DNA of 64,000 bases from NCBI GenBank assembly GCA_016165875.1, contig JABBOT010000013.1, positions 13,468,014-13,532,013 of the forward strand, read 5' to 3'. Of the stretch, positions 56,201 through 64,000 are shown in pieces. The DNA is from Acanthopleura granulata (taxonomy: Eukaryota; Mollusca; Polyplacophora; Chitonida; Chitonidae). Numbering within the stretch: the stretch's first letter is position 1; every line of letters begins with the position of its first letter. Below the pieces are notes generated by a model that saw only the letters and a program-made list of their open reading frames with translations, searched no databases and was not told where the DNA came from. The position numbers and the translations under genes are program-made.

Positions 56201-59200
56201 GTTTGAATTTGCTGAGCAGTCATGCTAACAGTTATTGAATAATTCATTTATATATTTTATTGTTGCTTAAAGACATAGGACAATAATTTTTCACTTATAT
56301 GATGACGGCTTGATTTATAGGCGGGGGACGACTGTTGTGAATTAGGCGCTCAGCTTAAATTTAAAAGGCAAGTTGTTGGATAAAAAAACCATTATATTTT
56401 ACAAAAAGAGAGAGAGATAATAATAGTGGATAAAATGCTAGCGCGTCTGATGCGTGAAATAAAGTAAATGATTCTTTTTCACAGGATTTAATTAACGTAA
56501 CCATTGTAATCTGTGTTACAATTATAGACACCCATTTCATCCATCCTCTATGAAACAACTATCTTGAAGGTTCTAGAGTTCGTACATTTTCTCATTTTTT
56601 TTTTAAATTCGCATTAGGGAATTATTGTAAACGAGTTCACATCTTTAAACGTACCTGTTATTTCTTGTTGCGATTGGCCTTTAACTGGTAGAAAACTCTG
56701 CAGCTAACAGTTTGGTTGCATCCTCTTTTGTCTTTTCATTTATAAATTTACGGCTTTGCTCGTTCGAAACCTTGTTTTTGTCTTCAGGTTTCTAATTGTC
56801 AATAAATCAATATAACACTTAGAAATCAGGATGCACTCATTAACCTAACTGCAATAACAAGGTACGTTTTTTACGTCGCTTCTGGCCGCAGGATCTCAAA
56901 GCTGTTTTACACTATAGTGCTATAGACTTAGTGCTAACTTCAAAACTATTCACTGCGATGCCATCGTGATATTCAGTTGAAATGTTAAAAGCTCTTTTTA
57001 ATATAATCATGTGAATAATGAAGTTCAAATCTATGTTCAGGGATAATACCGTAGCTTAACACGAAAGTCCGACTAAAGAGTAAGACGGCTTCATGAAACA
57101 CGTGACATTCCTTCCTGGCATTATTTGTCCCCGTAGAGTTTACCCCTGTGCGCATGATTTTCGGAGCCCGTGGAGCAGACTGGGAATTTGGCCACGTGGA
57201 AGTGTTTTATGATGGACAAATGGCAAGATTCTGTGGGTCACTGAACAGCACTGCGACCAGGGTTATTTGTAACAGCTTAGGCTATAGGTAAGTGAACAGG
57301 CTGGATACATAAGTGAGCATTTATTGGAAGCTTAAGAAACCAGTTGAGTATTTAGTATAAAATAAAAAAAATTAAACTGAACAAGCGAAAGCTATGGGTA
57401 AAATACTTCTTATAGTATAATTTTTATTATTCATAACATACATGTATTTTGGAATTTGTGGTGATCGTTATGGACTACATAACCAGTGTTTGGGATAGTT
57501 TGGCGCCACAGAAAGCTTTTTCTCGCCCTAAACAAGCTTTTACCGCTGGAAAAACATTAATTATCAAATGTTACATATTACATAAATAATGTTCAGAAAG
57601 ATTTCTGTGAGGGGTGAAGGGGGCCTCCGTGGCTCAGTTGGTTAGCGCGCTAGCGCAGCGTAATGACCCAGAATCCTCCCACCAATGTGGTCGCTGTGAG
57701 TTCAAGTCCAGCTAATGGTGGCTTCCTCTCCGGTCGTACGTGGGAAAGCCTGCCAGCAACATACGGATGCTCTGCCCGGTTTCCTCCCACAGTAATTCTG
57801 GCCGCTGTCGTATATGTGAAATATTCTTGAGTTCGGCGTAAAACACGAATCAAATAAATAAATAAATAAATAAATCAAAGAACAGTAAAAAGAAATGTGA
57901 CATGTCCATAAAACACATTTACATGGAATTTAAGTGTCAAACTATCCTCCTATCTCGAGTGTTCCCATTATAAGGGTTGGTCTGCTATTGTTTACAACAC
58001 TCGGACTAAGCCTGTGTTTTAACCATGCGGGCGTCCTGTTCGGTGGCACGCGGGAAGATCTAAAAACATCCTGCGGATGATCGTTGGCGCTGCCAGGTTT
58101 TCTCTCACCAAAATGCTGGTCCCCGTCGTCGTACAAGTGGAATATTCCTGAGTGTACTGTGTAAAACACCAGTCGAATCAACCAAACAAATAAATGCCAA
58201 GCTCTCTTTATTCGTGTGACCTAGATGTCGACTGTGGAATTCGCTGGTACCGTTTTGCTTTAACCAATATGTGCAGTTTCTCAGTACCTTGCCAAAAGTT
58301 GACTGTTTTCACACAATTTCCAGTTTTTCAACATTTGATGTACACCCATACAGGAATGAAGTCTTTCGGTCACAAATGGAATATTTATTTACTTATTTAT
58401 ATGATCAGCGTTTAACGCCGTGGTCAGGAATTTTAGAGATGGAAGAGAATACACACGACACGACACCATATGTTTATTGAAAGTGTTCTGAATTCTAGAA
58501 ACGTGACATTAAACTTATTATGATTTGTTCTGAAAACAGCTTTGGGTCTGTGGGTCCAGCTGAGGCTATACCAGGCAGGAGATCAGTTTGGCTGAAAGAT
58601 ATAGCCTGTACTGGAGACGAACTGGATATATTAGACTGTCAACACACATACATAGAGGGAGACAGTTGTGACGTCATAGAGGACTCGGAGGTCCACTGTT
58701 CCAACTCCCGGCTTGCAGGTTTGCTTGATTTATATATTTATTTACTTGGCTGGTGTTTTACGCCGTACTCAAGAACATTTCACGTATACGCCGTCGGCCA
58801 GCATCATGTTGGGAAGAAAACCGGGCAGAACCCGGGGGAAACTGACGACCAGCTGCAGGTTGCAGGCCCACCTTCCCACGTACTGCCGGAGAGGAAGCCA
58901 GCATGAGCTGGACTTGAACTCACAGCGACCGCATTTGTGGCAGGCGCCTGGGTCATTATGCCGCGCTGAAGCCTTAATCACCTCGATGTTTGTTTTGTGG
59001 AAGTTTTTTTTTTTAAAATTCTAATACGCCACCCCCCAGTGTCATGTAAAAAAATGTTGAGTTGGTATTTTTAGCGGTATATACAGTCTTTAATAGTATC
59101 TTCCTTTTAACTCATATATCCCTATGTAAAGCCATAGATCATGTTTCGGCACAGGAAAATACTTTTCTTTCCTTCACAATTGCGAACTGCCATGGTGACG

Positions 59201-62200
59201 TCTTGCATTTTCTCTCCTTAAAGACAGCAAGTATACAAGTGCAGCATAAGGGTGCTGTCTTAAACTTTTAGATATATATTAAGGACATTTAGGACGACGA
59301 GGACATGTGTGGTGTCCAAAACTTGGGGTGTCTGAAAAAAAAAAGAATTATACTATAGGTGTTCTTTTTAAAATAAAATATAAGCCAACATCTAAATGTA
59401 AGTGATCTTCATCAAGTTCAGTCTTATTTCTGGGCAGTTGAACAATGCAGATGCGAAAATGGAGGACAGTGTATTCACGACGAAATGTCGGGAGATTACC
59501 AGCAATGTAAATGTCCCTATGGTTACACCGGCGATCTATGTCAGCACAGTGAGTATGATTTTGTGGAAGTCCACTATATCTAATGAAACATTCTACAACA
59601 GGTTAAAAGTGATAATTCAGCAAGTGTTAGTTGTCTGCTATAGTTTTATTAGTAGTTAATTATCTCCAACTTATTTTAATTATTTACTACATTTATTATA
59701 CACGCACTCGTAGTATTGTTCGATATTTATTATTATTATTATTATTATTGTTGTTGTTGTTGTTTTCATTATTGTGCAATTTTATCACGGCTTGTATCTA
59801 ATATATTTTTAGTATTGTTTTGCTGAGGAGAAGACTTCGTTGCTTTGGCTATGGGTAATCCATCGGCAAATAAATAAAGCATTAAATTAAACTGAAAGTG
59901 ATAATAATTTCGTGGCAATCATCAACCGCCCTTATGTACATGAACACTTAGAATCTAAACCGTAACTAAAGTAAATTAACAAAGACGAATTTGCCCATTT
60001 GCCCATTATTACACATGTGGTCGCTGCTCTGGCTGTCATCTCCAGTCTTTTGTATTGTATATGATTATTTCTAACTTGTGCTAATTTGTTTGCTGTATAT
60101 GAACAGACTACCTGACGACCAAACGGCCATGGACAACGAGAATTCCAGGTAAGATGAAATAGCTTAGGTGTATCGTTTTCGGTAACATCTACATGCGAAG
60201 CCCTGTTTTTCCTGCGTGGCAGGAATCTCAGGTATTCAGATTGGGAAACTCACAAAGCTGCTTTTAGCATTTAACAAAGGGGCTATTTGTTCTCTCTTGG
60301 ATTAGTTCACACTTATAAGTACATACATCAGATAGTATGTAGTACACAAACATAGCAGGGTCACGGAGGAGAACGATGTATTTCTCGATGCGGTTTGAAC
60401 ACTTTTGCCTATCCTGTCAGAGTCTCCCACTACTGTGAATTTCGTTTCTCCTGTTCGTATGTCACTCCAGCTAATTTACTGCGGTTTTAAGTTAGAAGGT
60501 TTTCGGGTCGGCTAGTGAGGTGCGGTGATGTTCATCAACCTATGCACAGTTTCTTTTATCCATAAACATATCCATAATCCTGTCCGGAAAGTAATATGGT
60601 CTTTCTTTCGATTTGAAAACCCATTCAGATAGAACAAATTTAGTTTCATTAAACATTAAGTACTTCAAGCATTCTCCCTCAGTGCCGCAGTTCTATAAGT
60701 TTTTGATTTCTCACGCAAGGATTTCAGTGTCATCCGGAAGTGTTTCCATGCCACAGCGGCGCATGCGTGCCGCACCACTGGGTGTGTAATGGGCGCTACG
60801 ATTGCCCGGATGGAAGTGACGAATCTCCATACCTCTGTAGTCCGAACGACACAAACTCCACGCCGGCCATGAATATCTCTGCCACAACATCGGAGGACTT
60901 GTGGCGGAGGATAACAACAGAGGATTGGAACACAACGACAGCTACAACCACAGTATCAACAACGCCTGTCACAAGTAAGTTTTCAAATAAAACGAGGGTG
61001 CATGATGCCCTATAGTATTTGTTCAGTACATATGTATACAGTTGAGACGCTGTTTAGGCATACAAGACAAATGTTACACTTTAATGTCCATCACCTAGAA
61101 ATGTAATCCTTTCGGCAATATTTATTTGTTTATATGATGGGAGTTTTACTCCCAACTAGAGAATATTTCACTTATACAACGTCGGCCAGCATTATGGTGG
61201 GACGAAAACCCAGGAGAAACCCAACACGATCTGTAGGTTGCTGACGGATCTTCCCACGTATGACCGGAGAGGAAACCAGCATGACGTGTATAATTGAGAC
61301 ACCCTCTAGGCATACGAGCCACATATCTAATATCTATATCGCCTAACGATACAATCCTTTCGCCAACCTGGAAATCCTCCGACAGATTGCTTCTTATCGC
61401 GCACCTCCTCTACATTGACACGGTTCGTACTGTTGATCACATCACGCATCTCATGTTTCATAAATCTCAACAACAATCAATCAATCGATCAGTCTTCTGA
61501 TGCACACGTTTTACCGAACACTGAGTTTTGCTGAAGACGAGCCTCTTCCGTTTTCCAGCCAGTTTCCAGTGTCCAAGCTCTCGGTTCATGTGTGGGGACG
61601 GGAGAACATGCCACCTGCTGTATCGAAAGTGCAACGGCTATTCGGATTGCACGGACGGTTCGGACGAAAGGGGATGTGGTAAGTTAATTAATGCCTAAAT
61701 TAATCCGATTTCTTTACCAGTGTCCCCACTGTGGGTTAAAAACACGATAGCAGAGAGTTATTCCAGTATGACTTCATTTAAGGATTTTATGTTAACCAGC
61801 ATTTACTGCATCGCGACACACTCCAGCTGCCGTACCGAAAAGGAATGAATATCTAGAATTTGTCTTAAATTTGTCAACCGAATATGTTTCTTGCAAAATG
61901 TACAATAATTTGCATCGCAATATTAGTTGCTGTGGCAAGCTTAAACGTTGAGAGAAGCTGAATTCTGGAGTTTAACGCGTCTGATAATTTTATGGAATCT
62001 GCGGACGATTATCATTGGTCGAGGCCTGGCTGATACAGATGTTTTAAGCGCGTTCTCGCTGCAACTATCATGTCCTTGACGAACGAGACCGCGTGGTCGA
62101 ATCCAGCTGTTTGAGCATCGTAGAATCCGGTTGCTTGAAGATGGTACAGTCCAGCTCAGTCTTTAAAGCGTGGTACAATCAAACTATGTTGTTAAGCATG

Positions 62201-64000
62201 GTACAATCCCGCTCTTATGTTTGAGCATGGTATAATCCAACTCTTTGGACTTGGTAGAACTCAGTTGTTTGAGCAATCCAGCTCTGTTGTTCAAGCATGG
62301 TATAATCCAGCTGTGTTGTTTGAGCATGGTACAGTCCAGCTGTGTTGTTTGAACATGGTACAGTCCAGCTGTGTTGTTTGAGCATGGTAAAGTCCAGCCG
62401 TGTTGTTTGAGAATGATACAGTCCAGTTGTGTTGTTTGAGCGTGGTACAACCCAGCTCTGTTGTTTGAATATAGTATAATCCAGCTCAGTTGTTGGGGCA
62501 TGGCATAATCCAGCTCTGTTGTTAGAGCATGGTACAATCGAGCTGATCGATGTGAGCAATAAGTACGTAAAAACAGTGTTCTGTCCCTATGTTATTACAT
62601 GTTGACATGACAGTCCAATGAGATTTACGTCACAGCTTATTAAGAGCTGATCACTCCTAGCTCTCAGATTGGTCAGCCTCTTAAGAACATTGGGTGCCTT
62701 GAAATCCCCAGTCGGCAGCCAGATACTCCACACAACGAAGATAACATTCAAGAGAGAAATTTTTAACCTCTTTAATGACCAGTGTCTCAATTGTAAGCTG
62801 TCATTTTTACTTAAGCTGTAAAGGTAACCGATAAACGTTAGCGCTGAAGGTGATCTGTAGACTTTACCTCTAAATGTAAGCTTTATACTAGAGATTTGAA
62901 CTTTGTTTAGAGATTTTCCTGGCATTTATGGGGTCATTGTTTCAGGCGTTCCATCCAACTCTTTGCATCCATGAAATTGCTTTTACAGTGTAAGAGAACA
63001 AGTTGAGTGCGGGGAGAGACACGAAACCCCGAAGGAAAAATGACATTATTATTTTTATTACATTTCTTTTGTAAATGTTCGGCAAACTGATTCGCCGGTT
63101 CTACCAATCAGCTGGCCTATAGTTTACTATTCGTGTACCCTGAAACATGCATTGGCAATGTATGCATGGCCATGGTAAACAGAACATGCATACGCTAATG
63201 GACAGAATGCCGATGTTAAAACAGAGTATGCCAATGTTAAAAGTGAGGAGGTATACTCAAAAAGATGCCAAAAATTCGATGGCGCGACAGGCAAGTAGAC
63301 AGACACTCAAAGTGATTTATCGATGTTCCTTCTCTGCTATTTCTTTTGCCATTAAAAGTTGTTGTTTGACACGAGCTAGAACATTCCTCGGTTGAAAATA
63401 ACAGCAACGTGAAGCTAACAACGCAGGCTAATTTTGCTTTGCAGTTGACAATGATGGTGCGTACGTTCGAGTGTTCACCTACAGCGAGTGGAGACCATTG
63501 TGCGGGAATGAATCTGAGGTAGACAACGATGTAGGGCAGGCAGTCTGCGTGTACATGGGATATGAGAAGCTCAGGTAAGCTGTGAGATATGTTGACTAGA
63601 CAGCGTCTTCATTCAATCAACTTTGCACTGCTCAGCAACACAATCTAATTTGAATTCCCTAATCTTGAAATCAGGGCACGCGAGTCTCACGGCTTTAGAT
63701 GCCTTGTGGACAAAGTGTCCATTTGTCGGTGTAACGTTATAAACCTGTAAAGACCCGTTACCCTGCACCAGCATGATATATGTCACATGTGAAAAAGCTC
63801 ATCAGTAACTTGCCAAAGGCCTGTAGTTACTCCAGCCAGTCTAGTTTCCTCCATCCAAAAAACTAGCCGCCTTCGTTTAAGTTAAAAAACTTCTTGAATA
63901 CTAGTATAGCGTTAAAGACGAAGCAAACAAATAAATAACGGAATAAATCTCTAAATAAGTTCTCATGTTGACGGCAAACTTTCCTTGATAGGTATGCCTG
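47259..64000 (+). CDS. Type II membrane SEA/SRCR/EGF/LDLa protein, probable transmembrane serine protease stem (partial)
   Basis: Seventeen exons, listed separately, give 852 residues before the window ends, all in phase. Order: cytoplasmic segment 1-95, transmembrane helix about 96-121, SEA domain 1 (128-250), Thr-rich spacer (250-396), SEA domain 2 (397-520), six-cysteine SRCR (521-630), EGF-like (631-667), linker, LDLa 1 (682-722) with a Thr-rich tail, LDLa 2 (767-806), then an SRCR-like domain (807 on) of the kind that precedes trypsin domains in TMPRSS proteases. No signal peptide; a single early hydrophobic span suggests a type II topology. SEA domains often self-cleave at G|S in membrane mucins, and both copies here have GS (QGSVIADF, PGSIVISF). 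The protease domain is inferred and not visible. Confidence 0.8.
47295..50638. other. Gene 3 intron 1
   Basis: 3.5 kb intron (to 50779) with scattered TTTA runs and SINE tail remnants near 47880 and 49460; nothing else supported. Confidence 0.5.
50640..50762 (+). mobile_element. Second-family SINE abutting gene 3 exon 2
   Basis: cacatgtgagaaaggtcgct ... aattgagaaagtcttgatta, ending less than 20 bp from the exon 2 acceptor. Confidence 0.6.
50780..51122 (+). CDS. Gene 3 exon 2: cytoplasmic region and transmembrane helix
   Basis: Polar stretch, then KGHKGP and the hydrophobic span VIAVILLTFLLFAAAIAIAV. Basic residues before the span support cytoplasm-in orientation. Acceptor GTGTTTCAG, donor AGCA|GTGAGT, phase 1. 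Confidence 0.83.
51821..51933 (+). CDS. Gene 3 exon 3: SEA domain 1, part a
   Basis: Encodes VEYVGEVVLLGNWTDALADN and then an AKRQTIENE helix, the start of a SEA fold. Acceptor TTTTTGTAG, donor GAG|GTCAGT; 113 nt. Confidence 0.8.
52077..52144 (+). CDS. Gene 3 exon 4: SEA domain 1, part b
   Basis: Encodes LNKVFQIGKMGKIYKSVEVI and GLR. Acceptor TTAACAG, donor TTCG|GTAAGA; 68 nt, the same length as its counterpart at 55322. Confidence 0.82.
52456..52646 (+). CDS. Gene 3 exon 5: SEA domain 1, part c
   Basis: Encodes QGSVIADFKIIINMPDDA and the final SEA helix and strand. GSVIAD lies at the position of the GSVVV autocleavage site of MUC1-type SEA domains. Acceptor CATTCTAG, donor AAAG|GTAGGC; 191 nt. 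Confidence 0.84.
52915..53078 (-). mobile_element. SINE, head truncated
   Basis: TTTATTTA-type tail, gtgttttacgcgtactcaag, body to ggagaggaag. Confidence 0.83.
53538..53975 (+). CDS. Gene 3 exon 6: Thr-rich spacer
   Basis: 145 codons dominated by Thr, Ala, Pro and Ser between the two SEA domains, probably heavily O-glycosylated. Acceptor TTTTGTAG, donor AGTG|GTAAGG. Phase 1-1, so skipping would fuse the two SEA domains in frame. Confidence 0.82.
54308..54423 (+). CDS. Gene 3 exon 7: SEA domain 2, part a
   Basis: Encodes IIGRVVLYNTWSDELLRPSS and QSLVEEFRKE, parallel to exon 3. Acceptor TGTTCAG, donor GAA|GTAGGT; 116 nt. Confidence 0.8.
55322..55389 (+). CDS. Gene 3 exon 8: SEA domain 2, part b
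   Basis: Encodes VFGMLNGTFLESRFGNLEVL and TVR, parallel to exon 4. Acceptor TTTTGCAG, donor TACG|GTATGT; 68 nt. Confidence 0.82.
55422..55573 (-). mobile_element. SINE, head truncated
   Basis: ggtattttacgctgtactga to cgtacggccaaagagg. Confidence 0.8.
56007..56194 (+). CDS. Gene 3 exon 9: SEA domain 2, part c
   Basis: Encodes PGSIVISFKMTLVNVVIVPD and ends WDSVEMK. PGSIVI matches the SEA autocleavage position. Acceptor CGTTACAG, donor AAAG|GTTAGA; 188 nt. Confidence 0.83.
57137..57287 (+). CDS. Gene 3 exon 10: SRCR domain, first half
   Basis: Encodes HVEVFYDGQMARFCGSLNST and VICNSLGY, the 'GrVEv...g.wg.vC...a.vvC..lGy' pattern. Acceptor CCCGTAG, donor TATAG|GTAAGT. Confidence 0.85.
57620..57878 (+). 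mobile_element. Full-length SINE (best plus-strand copy)
   Basis: Head gggggcctccgtggctcagt with box A, box B-like gagttcaagtccagc, body, 3' domain and five AAAT units. It shows the tRNA-derived structure most clearly. Confidence 0.92.
58040..58196 (+). mobile_element. SINE, 5' truncated
   Basis: ggtggcacgcgggaagatct to caaccaaacaaataaatg. Confidence 0.75.
58540..58718 (+). CDS. Gene 3 exon 11: SRCR domain, second half
   Basis: Encodes VWLKDIACTGDELDILDCQH, SCDVIEDSEVHC. Six cysteines in total over two exons, the arrangement of group A SRCR domains. Acceptor AAAACAG. The donor GCAG|GTTTGC is weak and is followed at once by a SINE tail. Confidence 0.85.
58719..58984 (-). mobile_element. Full-length SINE inserted at the gene 3 exon 11 donor
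   Basis: Its tail (ttgatttatatatttattta) starts within a few bases of the GTTTGC donor; the copy then runs through body and head to aatgacccaggcgcctgcca on the minus strand. Confidence 0.85.
59438..59548 (+). CDS. Gene 3 exon 12: EGF-like domain
   Basis: CRCENGGQC ... CKCPYGYTGDLC, the six-cysteine EGF pattern. Acceptor GGGCAG, donor CACA|GTGAGT. Confidence 0.85.
59726..59766. repeat. (TTA)n(TTG)n microsatellite
   Basis: Eight or so TTA units followed by five TTG units. Confidence 0.92.
60107..60148 (+). CDS. Gene 3 exon 13: short linker
   Basis: Encodes NYLTTKRPWTTRIP, phase 1-1, no domain. Acceptor TGAACAG, donor CCAG|GTAAGA. Supported by the flanking phases rather than by homology. Confidence 0.65.
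60720..60974 (+). CDS. Gene 3 exon 14: LDL-receptor class A module 1 and Thr-rich tail
   Basis: FQCHPEVFPCHSGACVPHHW, VCNGRYDCPDGSDE: full LDLa pattern with the acidic calcium site. Then about 45 Thr- and Asn-rich residues. The acceptor is CACGCAAG|GATTTCAG; the more obvious CAG seven bases on would break the frame. Confidence 0.84.
61118..61286 (-). mobile_element. SINE, head truncated
   Basis: Diverged tail, then aatatttcacttatacaacg and the body to gaggaaaccagcatgacg. Confidence 0.8.
61559..61678 (+). CDS. Gene 3 exon 15: LDL-receptor class A module 2
   Basis: FQCPSSRFMCGDGRTCHLLY, KCNGYSDCTDGSDERGC. Acceptor TTTTCCAG, donor TGTG|GTAAGT. Confidence 0.87.
62085..62545. repeat. 29-bp minisatellite
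   Basis: About 15 copies of a unit like cagctgtgttgtttgagcat plus ggtacagtc, in the intron between LDLa 2 and the last SRCR-like domain. Confidence 0.9.
63445..63574 (+). CDS. Gene 3 exon 16: SRCR-like domain, first part
   Basis: AYVRVFTYSEWRPLCGNESE ... AVCVYMGYEKLR resembles the SRCR-like domain before the trypsin domain of TMPRSS proteases. Acceptor CTTTGCAG, donor CTCAG|GTAAGC. Confidence 0.78.
63788..63945 (+). mobile_element. Second-family SINE copy
   Basis: cacatgtgaaaaagctcatc, cttgccaaaggcctgtagtt, agtctagtttcctccatcc and an AAATAAATAA tail. Confidence 0.7.
63992..64000 (+). CDS. Gene 3 exon 17: first bases (cut by the window end)
   Basis: TTCCTTGATAG acceptor, then nine bases that continue the split codon as R-Y-A. 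The phase fits exon 16, but the stretch is too short for certainty. Confidence 0.4.

Noticed and set aside
57620..57700. tRNA gene candidate
   Set aside because: Has box A and box B-like sequence but is the head of a SINE repeated more than 30 times, with no proper acceptor stem or end.
60740..61015. Start of a new gene at the LDLa exon
   Set aside because: The exon begins with an acceptor in phase with upstream gene 3 exons, so it is internal.
62184..62559. Repetitive minus-strand frames with QTTQLDC-type repeats
   Set aside because: Product of a 29-bp minisatellite in an intron; no start context or splice support.

Overview
The window is metazoan nuclear DNA. It is AT-rich, its genes are split into many short exons by GT-AG introns, and it is densely filled with a tRNA-headed SINE whose A-rich tail ends in AAATAAAT units. 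This SINE style and the gene families present fit a lophotrochozoan, most likely a mollusc. That assignment is an inference; no species can be named. There are no bacterial operons, rRNA genes, CRISPR arrays or intact large transposons.

Three protein-coding genes can be rebuilt exon by exon, with every intron phase agreeing. Gene 1 (minus strand, 25112 to 3052, 23 coding exons, 1063 residues) is a membrane-anchored ADAM/ADAMTS-like zinc metalloprotease. Its order is signal peptide, prodomain, RERR furin-type site, reprolysin domain with HELGHSLGSYHD, ADAMTS-type cysteine-rich region, eight tandem PLAC-like six-cysteine modules, a Thr-rich stalk, one transmembrane helix and a short basic tail. 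It has no thrombospondin repeats. Gene 2 (minus strand, 33199 to 27592, 5 coding exons, 154 residues) is a four-EF-hand calmodulin-like protein. Gene 3 (plus strand, from 47259 past the window end, 17 coding exons seen) is a type II membrane protein with two SEA domains around a Thr-rich spacer, an SRCR domain, an EGF module, two LDL-receptor class A modules and a TMPRSS-type SRCR-like domain. It is probably the stem of a transmembrane serine protease whose catalytic domain lies beyond 64000.

Layout: 1-3051 is repeat-rich DNA downstream of gene 1; 3052-25112 is gene 1; 25113-27350 is a gap; 27353-33260 is gene 2; 33261-47258 is a long SINE-rich intergenic tract with a RecQ-like helicase fragment near 40.6 kb; 47259-64000 is gene 3. 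Introns and gaps carry more than 30 copies of the main SINE, about six of a second SINE sharing its 3' end, three related TTAA-associated inverted-repeat elements and several minisatellites, at least one of which appears to have grown inside a SINE.

The most notable features are the PLAC exon cassette of gene 1 (all phase 1-1, hence skippable without frameshift, one with a GC donor), a 14-nt microexon in the middle of its catalytic domain, the exon-for-exon SEA duplication of gene 3, and SINEs sitting directly on splice sites. Genes 1 and 3 both look like mucin-stalked surface proteins with cysteine-rich ectodomains. Whether they act together cannot be read from sequence.
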